Below are positions 19,601 through 27,180 of a stretch of 64,000 nucleotides of DNA, one piece after another. The translations under genes were made by a program, and so were the position numbers. A model generated the notes under the pieces. The model saw nothing but the letters and a program-made list of their open reading frames with translations, searched no databases and was not told the DNA's origin. Numbering within the stretch: the first letter of the stretch is position 1; each line of letters begins with the position of its first letter. Source of the DNA: Nakaseomyces glabratus (Eukaryota; Ascomycota; Saccharomycetes; Saccharomycetales; Saccharomycetaceae); contig NC_088954.1 in assembly GCF_010111755.1 (NCBI RefSeq), forward strand, positions 186,001-250,000, in the 5' to 3' direction.

Positions 19601-21663
19601 CTGTGGATGAAGTTATCCCATACTTATTGAATGCTCTGAAATCCAACGAAAACTCAGAATATGCATTGCTAGGTTTACAGGATATTATGGCAACAAAATC
19701 GGATGTTATTTTCCCAATTCTAATGCCAACTTTGCTTGCATCACCTATAGATTCGTTCAGAGCATCTGCTTTAGGTTCATTGGCGGAGGTTGCTGGTCCA
19801 GCTCTATATAAACGTCTTTCGGTTATTATCAATTCGTTAGTCGACACTTTGATATCTGATGATATTGATGACACAACTAAGGAGGGTGTCAAGCAAGCGC
19901 TAGATCGTGTGTTTTTATCTGTTAAGGACGATGAAGGCTTGCACCCATTGCTGCAACAAATTCTAGCTCTTGTTAAGAATGATGACATGAAGAAGCGTAT
20001 TGTTACATTGCAGTGCCTACCAAACTTCTTTGAGCAGACCTCCCTAGATTTGGATGTCTATGTCCCAGACTTTGTTTCCAATTCAATCATGTCATTGGAT
20101 GACGAGAATGCTGTTTTCGTGAAGGCAACATTTGAGGCATTGTCTGCGCTTGTGAAGAAGCAGCCTAAGGATATGCTAGAAAAATTGGTTCAGCCAGCAA
20201 AACAAGCATTGCAAAGAACTGGTAAACAAGGTGAAGATTTATCAGCCTTTGCACTTCCAAGAGGTCCTAACTGTGTTCTTCCAATCTTTTTACATGGTCT
20301 AATGTATGGTTCCGCTGAGGAGAGAGAAGTTTCCGCTTTGGCTATTGCCGATGTAGTTTCAAAGACTCCGGCTGATAACCTAAAACCATTCGTTAGTGCT
20401 ATTACCGGTCCTCTAATTCGTGTTGTTGGTGAAAGATTCAAGAGTGATGTCAAGGCTGCTATTTTGCTAGCATTGAATATACTGTTCAAGAAAATTCCAC
20501 AGTTTTTGAGACCATTTATTCCACAATTACAAAGGACTTTCGTTAAGTCCTTGTCAGATCCAACTAATGAGACTTTGAGATTGCGTGCAGCTAAGGCTAT
20601 TGGTACTTTAATTGAATTCCAGCCACGTGTTGATCCATTGGTGATTGAGCTTGTTACTAGCGCTAAGCAAACTGAAGAAGAGGGTGTAAAGACCGCTATG
20701 CTAAATGCACTGTTGGAAGTTGTTGGTAAGGCTGGTTCAAAACTGAACGAAGCTTCCAAGAAGAACATTGTAAAGTTGGTCGAGGAAGAGATGCTCTCCA
20801 GTAATGATAAACTAGCTGTTGCTTATGCTAAATTGATAGGTTCTCTATCTGAAATCTTATCAGAAGATGAAGCTAAGAATATTCTTCAAGAAAAGGTGTT
20901 AGATGCCGATATGGAAGGTAGCGCCGGTAAGTTTGCGGTATTGATTTTGAACTCGTTTTTGAAAGATGCACCTTCTCATATTTTCAGTTCAGGTGAGATT
21001 CATAAGTTTGTTAAATTTATTACTGATGCTATGACATCAACTAATGTTCACTTTGTTGAAAATGCTACATTAGCGGCTGGTAAATTATTGCTTCTACATA
21101 ATGAGACGAAGTCTCCTTACACAAATATGAAGAACGACGTAACTTTCATTGTCCCTGAGGAGGATATCAAGTCTTTAGTCGAGGAATTAGCTAAGAGTGC
21201 ATTAGTACCATCTAGTAACACCACAGATCAAAGAAGACTTTCATTAGTTGTTCTGAGAACCATTGCAAGATTAAAGAACGAGGAGACTGTGAAGCCATAC
21301 TTGGATGTTCTTGCCCCTGCTGTGTTTTCATGTGTCAGAGATGTTGTTATTCCAATAAAGTTAGCTGCTGAAAAGGCCTTCTTGGCTTTGTTCGGTTTAA
21401 TTGAGGAAGAAGACATGGCTACATTCAACAACTGGTTTGAAAGCGTGAGCAGCAATGGTGCTACTATAGATAACATAGTGGGAACCACTATACAACTGAG
21501 GTCGATTGGGGATTACACGAAGAGAGTTGCCAAGAGGCTGGCTGCAGTTGAAAGAGAAAGAACCGCGGCCGGTGGTGATGATGAGATGATGTTCAGTGAT
21601 AGGTATGAGGATGAAAGAGAAATATGGGCCGTCGGTGGTGTTGAGTTGCCAACGGATATATAG
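13663..21663 (+). CDS. GCN1: Gcn1, ribosome-bound activator of eIF2-alpha kinase Gcn2
   Basis: 2666 residues, nearly the S. cerevisiae length (2672), built almost wholly of HEAT repeats. Gcn1 binds translating and collided ribosomes together with Gcn20 and passes the uncharged-tRNA signal to Gcn2, which phosphorylates eIF2-alpha and induces GCN4 translation. The middle (about 1330-1700) is the region related to the HEAT part of eEF3, with regular repeat edges such as VRKGAAWGIAGIVKG and NTRATAARALGALVERLG. The later part (about 2050-2430) corresponds to the RWD-binding region that contacts the Gcn2 N-terminus. One uninterrupted frame with ATG at 13663. It is preceded by DSD1 as in S. cerevisiae. 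Confidence 0.97.
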   Translation: MSNPRSWEVLEPELGKLCYDSKISNRIPILTELKEIVKTNNLSREQLLNLASVLLNTYTIYKDHESKKAVCDIYDEMITIDGSFIAIFLDHIVETLGDKIGTKALSDYLNLLDNINHFLQVILVDSNLTSQYLPKVLQCHTITTASIETSLDISEKSMELVSEKQNQHRRRMRKTIIQNSTKYLNKGLKNTENIQDVLETIRHQLLEEYVKLKLPVAGILVFSAALTKAALQLHVQTPIVLEFLRTTYSKDFVVFFGKEVLLGKTPPSSLCVATSIDTISQELFTEDMIKNDIIPVLEKSNLRSPESSFQYARALFGSINAKTINMAELYASTKLMSQAFSSFKSSREGTKTAAISFTVSVLRSLCVETTEESALLKIVENIFTNLKTNMNADYKAIVSTLLQAIPTFHENVSLDIAEKLSPLLVKESNEQALVNLLNPFYQHYFATGTSIDKFNTTIISGLQEKKAPLKRCWFSSLFMNIDTVTESIAKTIGKLCTTYIKENLVHAQRTEHSVAFSILSGFVFFSENVYAEIEHDIIDIQKDAMLGEAFLRVCTSIELDAVTRQRSVTLLEKAVSLQGETISENVINSIANLMKQDSFELDEKCSIVYFIPIFNALVTSNEDKTTQGNILRFLLVISQYDKFRIKNGWAGLALKCGIDPSQIIAENTSTIINTIISESSKPELLNTIYGSCVIKAASYIAFINPVAVAGPIAKLFSEDLSVADLDKLTEEDVSIWKGNEGEMVINVLEKRNDRKLADKNSKDYETLKWEESIRKEQAKKANLKLSKEDQMLVKEQLEKESKIRTHVNGIYLRLYRSLSLIKQLSKEAKLVDNGILVWYPTAVNSLMSLIRTENSYNLLESLLVESFLSLSENTAEKLEHYRLFCGLAILRVYKAKFIPSNYLEENLEELLSRVLFRLKIVTSNTELDSITLTYLLPLITYVLEEGKKAALKNADKPVNRTEFVEEDSEEENLLLAMDIISAQAPLFENSSIPRASILQVLLSLLSLPSKAKIAKDCLNTLSQSISVHPTENDLKIIISSLLSGHSFVRTTILEVLDNEYELQEFMKFSPEIFMCRFDSDDNNRELANFIWEFNKFEIVPELLDGLLSLFYQQDSGLRLFLARGFAYATYNVKGEEYLEQSLKMLMNFYNEKAQPLTAILDEFGLVVVPASQRKDLWEERSTAAIALKELSPGLPSDGDTVVSVIEFLIAGPLGDREPIVRQEMKEAGIEIINQHGAQKSSQLVPLFESSLETIKDVNTKENVIILYGTLAQHLDKSDKRIGSIIDQLLQTLDTPSLDVQQAVSSCIAALVFQFKENCGSYITQLLAKLLDSTIAKPVRKGAAWGIAGIVKGYGISALSEFDIIRSLMEASEDKKDAIKRESVAYAFEYLSQSLGKLFEPYVIEVLPNILKNLGDSVPEVRDATAAATKSIMANTTGYGVKKMIPVTVANLDEIAWRTKRGSVQLLGNMAYLDPTQLSNSLSTIVPQIVGVLNDSHKEVRKAADESLKRFGEVIRNPEIQRLVPILLKAIGDPTKYTEEALDALIQTQFVHYIDGPSLALIIHIIHRGMHDRSANTKRKACKIVGNMAILVETKDLIPYLQQLIDEVEIAMVDPVPNTRATAARALGALVERLGEDQFPDLIPRLLDTLNDETKSGDRLGSAQALAEVISGLGLSKLDELLPTVLAGATNYRSFVREGFMPLLLFLPICFGAQFAPYINQIIQPILAGLADIDENIRDTSLKAGKLIVKNYATKAIDLLLPELERGVFDENERIRLSSVQLSGELLFQVTGISSRNEFSEEGEIGSEFSGKMVDVLGQERRDRVLSSLFVCRNDTSGIVRASTVDIWKALVPNTPRTVKEILPVLTDMIVTNLASSSNTLRNIAAQTLGDVVRRVGGNAMAQLLEALEVTLEKTSNPDSREGVCIALNELVMSASMDTLTQYQDTVANILRRTLIDSNESVRQAAALSFDSYQEAVGKVAVDEVIPYLLNALKSNENSEYALLGLQDIMATKSDVIFPILMPTLLASPIDSFRASALGSLAEVAGPALYKRLSVIINSLVDTLISDDIDDTTKEGVKQALDRVFLSVKDDEGLHPLLQQILALVKNDDMKKRIVTLQCLPNFFEQTSLDLDVYVPDFVSNSIMSLDDENAVFVKATFEALSALVKKQPKDMLEKLVQPAKQALQRTGKQGEDLSAFALPRGPNCVLPIFLHGLMYGSAEEREVSALAIADVVSKTPADNLKPFVSAITGPLIRVVGERFKSDVKAAILLALNILFKKIPQFLRPFIPQLQRTFVKSLSDPTNETLRLRAAKAIGTLIEFQPRVDPLVIELVTSAKQTEEEGVKTAMLNALLEVVGKAGSKLNEASKKNIVKLVEEEMLSSNDKLAVAYAKLIGSLSEILSEDEAKNILQEKVLDADMEGSAGKFAVLILNSFLKDAPSHIFSSGEIHKFVKFITDAMTSTNVHFVENATLAAGKLLLLHNETKSPYTNMKNDVTFIVPEEDIKSLVEELAKSALVPSSNTTDQRRLSLVVLRTIARLKNEETVKPYLDVLAPAVFSCVRDVVIPIKLAAEKAFLALFGLIEEEDMATFNNWFESVSSNGATIDNIVGTTIQLRSIGDYTKRVAKRLAAVERERTAAGGDDEMMFSDRYEDEREIWAVGGVELPTDI

Positions 21664-21851
21664 TCAAAAAGAAGAAAGAAAGAACGCTCATAACTACCAT
21701 CTTTATTTTGGGACCTAACTTGTTGCATTGTATATTAGCATGTACAATATATAGATATTTTATTGTTTTTTAATTAATTCATAAACAATTTATTATACAA
21801 AATTGATTCTCTCCATCACGCACAAAAAAGTGTTGTGAAAAGTTATAGCCT

Positions 21852-22085
21852 CTACTTATTTTCAAGGTAATCAGCCATGGACCACATCATTCTCTCTATT
21901 AAAGGCAGTTGCTGCCACCAAGTTAGAGATTCTCCACCGGACTCATAAATCCAGTCCACCAATGGTTGTTTCCCGTAGTATTTAAACAATTTAAAGGAAA
22001 TGTTAACAATTAGTAGATAGAGGAGTGCTTTAGCCAAGTATCGGAGAGGCACAGTTTGTAAACGCTCTTCTTTTTCTGAACTCAT
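21852..22085 (-). CDS. Small single-span membrane protein, YGL194C-A-like
   Basis: A 77-residue product with one predicted membrane helix (about 17-38, ALLYLLIVNISFKLFKYY) followed by a Trp-rich, negatively charged tail (DWIYESGGESLTWWQQLP). In S. cerevisiae an uncharacterised gene of about 80 codons, YGL194C-A, sits in the same place and orientation, converging on GCN1. I call it real because of location, a proper ATG and the amphipathic design, but I could not align it. Function is unknown; the pattern suits a small subunit or assembly factor of an organelle membrane. Note that HOS2, the next S. cerevisiae neighbour, is not here. Confidence 0.75.
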   Translation of the reverse strand: MSSEKEERLQTVPLRYLAKALLYLLIVNISFKLFKYYGKQPLVDWIYESGGESLTWWQQLPLIERMMWSMADYLENK

Positions 22086-22295
22086 ACAGAATTGAGTATA
22101 GAAAAGAGATATAACTGTTCTCTGACGAGAGCCTACATACTTTGTCTATATAAACACCCTGAACAACAATCTGCTAGTATCTGGTAGAGAAGAGAAGCTC
22201 CTTATATGAGCAACAGCCACACAGTAGGTGCCACAAGGTAGACACGTGACTTTTATAGCCAGTAGTTTCAAAAAATAAAAGTTAAAAAAATTTAA
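22086..22295. other. Spacer between the small membrane-protein gene and tRNA-Leu
   Basis: Promoter side of the 77-codon gene and 3' flank of the tRNA. On the minus strand the tRNA is followed at once by a T-rich run (A-rich on the plus strand, 22270-22295), the expected RNA polymerase III stop. No LTR remnant is seen. Confidence 0.5.
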
Positions 22296-22415
22296 TGGTT
22301 GCTAAGAGATTCGAACTCTTGCATCTTACGATACCTGAGTGCTCCTGAGTTTGTTAACCCAGTAAGTAATGTTTCAACTTGAATCAGGCGCCTTAGACCG
22401 CTCGGCCAAACAACC
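22296..22415 (-). tRNA. tRNA-Leu (anticodon CAA) with a 38-nt intron
   Basis: The minus strand folds as a leucine tRNA. The 7-bp acceptor stem is GGTTGTT with AGCAACC and discriminator A. The A box is GGCCGAGCGG, the T-arm/B-box is GAGTTCGAATCTC, and there is a long variable arm. Exon 1 is 22378-22415 and ends TTCAAG with anticodon CAA; the intron is 22340-22377; exon 2 is 22296-22339 and starts CTCAGG. The intron opens with TTGAA, complementary to the anticodon-loop TTCAA, as in S. cerevisiae tRNA-Leu(CAA), whose intron is 32 nt. The exons are nearly identical to the S. cerevisiae gene. The tRNA decodes UUG, the preferred leucine codon in yeast. Confidence 0.96.
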
Positions 22416-22662
22416 ATACTGTATTTGTTGGATGGGAGAGAATACCAGATGACTATGATAAGTAGTGTAGTATTTTTTTGTTGTGAATATTAATTTTGAG
22501 AGAGTAGTATTGTCCACGGTCCCATGTAATATAGACATACCAAAACTACTAATCCGCTGTAATTGTTTTCCCGTGCTGAGAGCTGGTGGTAGCCATATAT
22601 TGTTTCTAACTGAATCTGTCATGTACAAGGGCATGAATGAAAGTCTGTCATCGCATTGTGTC

Positions 22663-22670
22663 TGAGTCAT
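22663..22670 (+). promoter_or_regulatory. Gcn4 site upstream of AAT2
   Basis: TGAGTCAT, the optimal Gcn4 bZIP target (TGAGTCA core), 221-228 bp before the AAT2 ATG. A transaminase of amino-acid synthesis is a natural Gcn4 target; binding is inferred. Confidence 0.6.
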
Positions 22671-22799
22671 TTAGCTCCTCCGTGTCGCAGTATTGCTCTT
22701 TCTTCCAATCCCCGATTTGCGATGCCCATTCCGAGCATTCAGTTGGTTCTTAGTAGGCCTTATTAAAGAGCATCACATCCAGCACAGCCATACCGTTGG

Positions 22800-22807
22800 T
22801 ATATAAG
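22800..22807 (+). promoter_or_regulatory. TATA box of AAT2
   Basis: TATATAAG, a perfect TATAWAWR match, 84-91 bp upstream of the AAT2 ATG and downstream of the Gcn4 site. This is the usual layout of a regulated yeast promoter. Confidence 0.6.
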
Positions 22808-22890
22808 CTATTGCCATCCTTTTTTTTTTATCTTTTACAAAAATACTGTCTATTGCTAAGCTAGTTCAAGGTAAAGCACCACCGAAATAA

Positions 22891-24147
22891 ATGTCTGCCA
22901 CCATATTTAACAACATCGAAGAACTTCCTGCTGATGCCCTTTTCGGTATCAAGCAAAGGTACAATCAAGATACCAGAGCCACCAGAGTTGACTTGGGTAT
23001 TGGTGCGTACCGTGATGACCAAGGCAAACCATGGGTGTTGCCTTCGGTTAGAATGGCTGAAAGGGCAATCCAAGAGGATCCAAGCTACAATCATGAATAC
23101 TTGGGTATCAATGGTCTTCCAAGTTTGTCTTCCGCTGCTGCTAATGTTATATTTGGTGAAGACTCCCCAGCTTTGAAAGAAGGCAGAACCATCTCAGTTC
23201 AATCTTTGTCTGGTACAGGTGCTTTGCACATTGCTGCCAAGTTTATCTCTAAGTTCGCTGCTGACAAGAAGATTTATTTGTCTCAGCCAACTTGGGCTAA
23301 CCACAACGCCATCTTCAAGGCACAAGGTTTAGAGACTGCTTCTTATCCATACTGGAAGAGTTCTACCAAGTCCCTTGACTTGGAAGGTTTCATCTCAGCC
23401 ATCGAAAGTGCGCCAAAGGGTTCTATATTCCTGCTGCATGCATGTGCACACAACCCAACTGGTTTGGACCCATCTGAGAAGCAATGGCCCGTTATCCTGG
23501 ATGCTCTGGTCAAGGGCGATCACTTGGCCTTATTCGACTCCGCTTACCAAGGTTTTGCCTCCGGTGACTTGGACAAGGACGCCTTTGCTGTGCGTTTGGG
23601 TGTCGAAAAGTTGGCCTCCACTTCACCAATCTTTGTATGCCAGTCTTTCGCCAAGAACGTCGGTATGTATGGTGAAAGAGTCGGTTGTTTCCACTTGATC
23701 CTACCTAAGCAGAATGCCAATCTCGCACCAATCAAGTCTGCTATCACATCTCAAATATCTAGTATTATCAGAAGTGAAGTGTCCAACTCCCCAGCTTATG
23801 GTGCCAAGATCGTTTCTAAGATTTTGAACACACCAGAGCTTACTAAGCAATGGCACGAAGACATGGTTACCATGTCATCTAGAATCAAGGAGATGAGAAT
23901 CGCATTGAGAGACCATCTAGTTAAGTTGGGAACTCCAGGTACTTGGGACCACATCGTCGAGCAATGCGGTATGTTCTCTTTCACAGGCTTGACCCCAGAG
24001 ATGGTTAAGAGACTGGAGGTCCAGCACGCTGTCTACTTGGTCTCCAGTGGTAGAGCCTCTATTGCCGGCCTAAACTCCGGCAACGTTGAGTACACCGCAA
24101 AGGCCATCGACGAAGTAGTCCGTCACTACTCAACTTCCAAGTTGTGA
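22891..24147 (+). CDS. AAT2: Aspartate aminotransferase, cytosolic/peroxisomal
   Basis: 418 residues, the S. cerevisiae Aat2 length. It interconverts aspartate + 2-oxoglutarate and oxaloacetate + glutamate. The PLP lysine is K255 in SFAKNVGMYGERVG, matching the family position; other signatures are the LSGTGA loop (about 106-111), HNPTG (187-191) and the substrate-carboxylate Arg near the C-terminus. There is no N-terminal presequence, so it is not the mitochondrial Aat1. The last three residues are SKL, a classical peroxisomal targeting signal, in keeping with peroxisomal use of yeast Aat2 on oleate. Codons are biased toward the highly expressed set. It precedes SED5 and SNF7 as on S. cerevisiae chromosome XII. 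Confidence 0.97.
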   Translation: MSATIFNNIEELPADALFGIKQRYNQDTRATRVDLGIGAYRDDQGKPWVLPSVRMAERAIQEDPSYNHEYLGINGLPSLSSAAANVIFGEDSPALKEGRTISVQSLSGTGALHIAAKFISKFAADKKIYLSQPTWANHNAIFKAQGLETASYPYWKSSTKSLDLEGFISAIESAPKGSIFLLHACAHNPTGLDPSEKQWPVILDALVKGDHLALFDSAYQGFASGDLDKDAFAVRLGVEKLASTSPIFVCQSFAKNVGMYGERVGCFHLILPKQNANLAPIKSAITSQISSIIRSEVSNSPAYGAKIVSKILNTPELTKQWHEDMVTMSSRIKEMRIALRDHLVKLGTPGTWDHIVEQCGMFSFTGLTPEMVKRLEVQHAVYLVSSGRASIAGLNSGNVEYTAKAIDEVVRHYSTSKL

Positions 24148-24314
24148 AGTTCCGGAACCACTCCTCTCTACCTCTTACAAAAGACATTTTACCTACATAG
24201 TTCATAACACACATTTGTTAATATCTCAGTAACTCCTTTTCAGTTCAAATATAATATGAAGAACCCAAATATATCTAGTTTATTAGCCTGAATACCAAAT
24301 TATCGGTATATTCC

Positions 24315-24328
24315 TTCCTAATTAGGAA
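24315..24328. promoter_or_regulatory. Mcm1-type P-box palindrome 1
   Basis: TTCCTAATTAGGAA, a perfect 14-bp palindrome with core CCTAATTAGG, an ideal MADS-box (Mcm1) CC(A/T)6GG target. It lies about 410 bp before SED5 and 170 bp after AAT2. Which gene it serves is unknown. Confidence 0.6.
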
Positions 24329-24331
24329 ATG

Positions 24332-24351
24332 AGTTGCCTAATTAGGCAACT
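24332..24351. promoter_or_regulatory. Mcm1-type P-box palindrome 2 (20-bp perfect palindrome)
   Basis: A 20-bp perfect palindrome centred on the same CCTAATTAGG core, with outer arms AGTTG and CAACT. Its centre is exactly 20 bp from that of the first palindrome, so the two cores lie on nearly the same face of the helix. Confidence 0.6.
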
Positions 24352-24734
24352 AGCTGTTCTAGCACACAGTCCCAAAACGGCAATTTTCTGGTTTTCCGTT
24401 GTGGACATGGGCTTTGAAGGTCAAGCCGATTTCTCACTGCAGACTAAAGCGATAGCAAAATTAGAACTTTTGGCAAAATGCGAAGTGTAATAGCATTAGC
24501 AGGGATTGACACGTTAAAGACTGGGCGTGAATACCTGGCGTATACTAGGCTGGAGACACCCTGTAGAGAGTCCAGCAACTGTGGTTAGCAATTATAAGAA
24601 GTGGCTTTTTGGTTTGCTATTACCTTCCCTCCTGGCAAGCTCAGCATCGAAGAAATTTGTTTGAGAATAGTTTAATTTTGAACTCCGATCGGAATATATA
24701 TTATTGAATACTCTTATTTGAAGGGAATCTAGCT

Positions 24735-25742
24735 ATGAATATAAAGAACCGTACGTTTGAGTTTCAGCAGAGTGTTGCGACATATAAGAAGCGAGTGAAG
24801 AAGAACGATGCCACTTCCAATGGTAAGCCTCAAGCTGGTGTTTCAGAGTTCCAAAAGAAAGCATCTGCTATAGCGCGTGAAATCTCTTCTAGTGCGCAGC
24901 TGCTTTCCAAACTGGCGCTCTTGGCTAAGCGGAAGCCAATGTTGAATGACAACCCGGTGGAGATTGCTGAGCTCTCATTTCTGATAAAACGAAAGATATA
25001 CGCCATTGAGCAAAGTTTAATAGATTTGAGTAAACTTCAGAAGGTACAGAGGAATGGTGGTAACAGTAGTGCTGGTTCTACTACGGACGTTACAACTCAA
25101 CACTCAAAGAATGTAGTAAATTTACTGAATACAAAGATGAGAAACATATCTGGTGGTTTCAAGGATGTTCTCGAAGAAAGACAGCGTATGGAGATGGCTA
25201 ATAGGGATAGGTGGGAGAAGATAAACTCGACATCAAATTCCACTTCGAGAGCAATGTCTAACACTCAGGATTCAGAGAATAAAAACTTAAACGATAACGC
25301 CATGGTTAATGAGGTTGCCACATACAATCATTCCAATCCATTCATGAGCTCATCTCTAATTGATGAAGAATCTCATGCCAATGCTAATAAAGGATCAGAG
25401 CTAGCCCTGCCACAGAGTGACTCCCAGATGTTGTTAATGATGGAGGAAGGGCAAATGGCAAATAACGTATATTTACAAGAGCGTAATAGAGCTGTGGAGA
25501 CCATTGAGTCTACCATCCAAGAGGTTGGTAATTTATTCCAACAGTTAGCTTCCATGGTTCAGGAACAAGGTGAAGTTATACAAAGAATTGATGCCAACGT
25601 CGATGAAGTTGACCTAAATATAACAGGGGCGCAAAGAGAATTGTTAAAGTATTTTGATAGAGTTAAAAGCAATCGTTGGCTTGTTGCCAAGATCTTCTTT
25701 ATAGTGTTCGTGTTTTTCCTTGTCTGGGTGTTGGTCAATTGA
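24735..25742 (+). CDS. SED5: Sed5, cis-Golgi syntaxin (Qa-SNARE)
   Basis: 335 residues; S. cerevisiae Sed5 has 340. It is the Qa-SNARE for ER-to-Golgi and intra-Golgi fusion. The N-peptide MNIKNRTFEFQQSV is the Sly1-binding motif. An Habc-type helical domain follows (about 50-170), a linker rich in Asn/Ser, then the SNARE helix (about 248-312) with the zero-layer glutamine Q278 in EQGEVIQRID, and a C-terminal anchor (315-334, WLVAKIFFIVFVFFLVWVLV). No lumenal tail follows, as expected for a tail-anchored SNARE. ATG at 24735. It lies tandem after AAT2 and convergent with SNF7, the S. cerevisiae order. Confidence 0.97.
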   Translation: MNIKNRTFEFQQSVATYKKRVKKNDATSNGKPQAGVSEFQKKASAIAREISSSAQLLSKLALLAKRKPMLNDNPVEIAELSFLIKRKIYAIEQSLIDLSKLQKVQRNGGNSSAGSTTDVTTQHSKNVVNLLNTKMRNISGGFKDVLEERQRMEMANRDRWEKINSTSNSTSRAMSNTQDSENKNLNDNAMVNEVATYNHSNPFMSSSLIDEESHANANKGSELALPQSDSQMLLMMEEGQMANNVYLQERNRAVETIESTIQEVGNLFQQLASMVQEQGEVIQRIDANVDEVDLNITGAQRELLKYFDRVKSNRWLVAKIFFIVFVFFLVWVLVN

Positions 25743-26441
25743 GGATAAGGTATCGGGTTACTAGAACAAAATGACATTATTCTGTATATGTATAATTACT
25801 TGGAATTATGATAGATCCTGGCCCAGCTGTAAACTTATTTGCATGGAATATTTTGAGCAGTTTATATATGTGTAATGTTTTATTATTTCATTCAGAGACT
25901 CCCAAAAGTTTTCACTTTTTTTTATATTTTGGTGTTGCTGTTCGCATATAATGCAGAGGCGTAGTCATAGTTGATTCACGTCAAAGGTAACATAATACCA
26001 TAAAAATAGATAAGCCATATATATGAAACCACAATTAATATATAGAACAAAAAATATGAAGTGTATGAGATATTACAAATGTGAATTAATGATAAAGATT
26101 GGACAATTTGATCTAGGAATTGTTCAAAAGGATCAGGTAAAACATGCAGAAATACATAGTAAAAAAAATGACAGATAACAAAAGGAAGACGTATATTTCT
26201 ATTGACAATCATCTAGGCTTTTTTGTGTATTTTTTTGTTTATTGCCTTAACTTTTAGTATGCTTTTTTTTTAATTTGAATGCTGAAGAATAGGCAAAGAG
26301 ATTGAAATGAGCTGAAAACTGTCCAGGTTAAGAACCACGTTGTCACACGACCTTCAATTTTATAAGTTTAGGGGTTCGCGCAAAAGATACAGTATTCAAA
26401 TTTCATGAAAATGGATGTATATGAATGTTTCCATCTTTCCT
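25743..26441. other. Convergent SED5/SNF7 3' spacer
   Basis: About 700 bp between convergent stop codons, very AT-rich with several poly-T and poly-A runs (25914-25923, 26219-26237, 26264-26272). It is expected to hold both transcript ends. The convergent poly-T-rich context would suit a replication origin, but this cannot be judged from sequence. No gene is seen. Confidence 0.5.
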
Positions 26442-27128
26442 TCATAGGCCCATCTCAGCTTGTAGTTCCCGTAGTGCTCTTTCATCCTCGTCCTCTTCTT
26501 CTTCTTCGATTTTGGTCTTCGATTCGTCTATCTTAGTGTTGGGTATATTTGGCATGGAGAGGGCCTGTTTGCTCTCGGGCAGTGCCTGTTCCTTTGTAGC
26601 TACCTGTGGTTCTGTTTCCTGTGCTAGCATGTCCAGTTCTTCGTCCAGCTCGTCCTCGTCTATCTCGTTGGCGCCGGTGTACAGTGGTCTTGATATGGCG
26701 TCGCTGATCTCTTCTCCGAGCTCGACTTGCTCGCGTATCTCGTCCATGGTCTCGTCGACCCTGTCGATGTCCAGTCCCGAGTGTATCGACTTCATAGCCT
26801 TCGCACCTTGTTTCATGGCCCGCATGGTCTCCAGGTTCAAGTTCGCACTCTCTATCGAGAACAGCTGCTGCTCCAGCGAGTCCATCTGCGACTCCAGCTT
26901 CACCAGCTGGCCCTCGTACACTTTCTTCTTCTTCAGCGCATTCTTCGCCATAGTCTTGTTGCCCCTCGTCAGGAACTTGCGTGCCTCGTTCTCCTGCGCA
27001 GTGATCTGCCCTTGCAGATGCGCCTGCTTCTTCGACAGCAGGTTGATGTGCTCCCGCAGCTCAATGATCGCCTTCTTCGGCAACTCCTTGTTCGTGTTCC
27101 CCTTACCTCCAAATATAGACGCCCACAT
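26442..27128 (-). CDS. SNF7: Snf7/Vps32, core ESCRT-III filament subunit
   Basis: 228 residues (S. cerevisiae 240). Snf7 polymerises into spirals that sort cargo into multivesicular bodies and drive inward membrane scission, with Vps20, Vps24 and Vps2, and recycling by Vps4. Seen are the short membrane-inserting N-terminus MWASIFGG, basic helices 1-2 (about 18-110), and an acidic C-terminal half ending in a MIM-like helix ([13 protein letters not shown]). Codons are heavily GC-ending, unlike most of the window. The 5' leader is an almost pure CAA-type repeat directly before ATG (27128). It is convergent with SED5. Confidence 0.95.
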   Translation of the reverse strand: MWASIFGGKGNTNKELPKKAIIELREHINLLSKKQAHLQGQITAQENEARKFLTRGNKTMAKNALKKKKVYEGQLVKLESQMDSLEQQLFSIESANLNLETMRAMKQGAKAMKSIHSGLDIDRVDETMDEIREQVELGEEISDAISRPLYTGANEIDEDELDEELDMLAQETEPQVATKEQALPESKQALSMPNIPNTKIDESKTKIEEEEEDEDERALRELQAEMGL

Positions 27129-27180
27129 CCTTGTGCTTGTTGTTGTTGTGCTTGTTGTGCTTGTTGTGTTGTACTTGTAG
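27129..27180 (-). repeat. CAA/GCACAACAA-rich leader in front of SNF7
   Basis: On the minus strand the 50 bases before the SNF7 ATG are runs of CAACAA and AGCACAACA units, without G-C-rich pairing potential. Such CAA leaders are known to be unstructured and favour scanning; effect here is inferred. The exact transcript start is unknown. Confidence 0.55.

Larger units (their letters stand above)
22416..22890. other. AAT2 promoter region
   Basis: 475 bp between tRNA-Leu and AAT2. It contains an exact Gcn4 site and a TATA box (listed separately) and a poly-T run near 22821-22829. No further gene is seen. Confidence 0.6.
24148..24734. other. AAT2-SED5 spacer with paired palindromes
   Basis: About 590 bp. 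The striking content is two adjacent CC(A/T)6GG palindromes, listed separately. The remainder is AAT2 3' flank and SED5 leader; no other gene is seen. Confidence 0.6.

Noticed and set aside
20190..20768. 192-codon minus-strand frame inside GCN1
   Set aside because: Antisense shadow of HEAT-repeat coding sequence; Ala/Ser/Leu-rich with no family likeness.
22086..22890. Possible Ty LTR remnants around tRNA-Leu
   Set aside because: tRNA flanks were read for LTR-like TGTTG...CAACA ends and target-site repeats; none was convincing.
25920..25930. TTTTATATTTT, an 11/11 match to the S. cerevisiae ARS consensus, in the SED5/SNF7 spacer
   Set aside because: Such matches are frequent in AT-rich DNA and the origin motif differs between yeast genera; not called as an origin without replication data.
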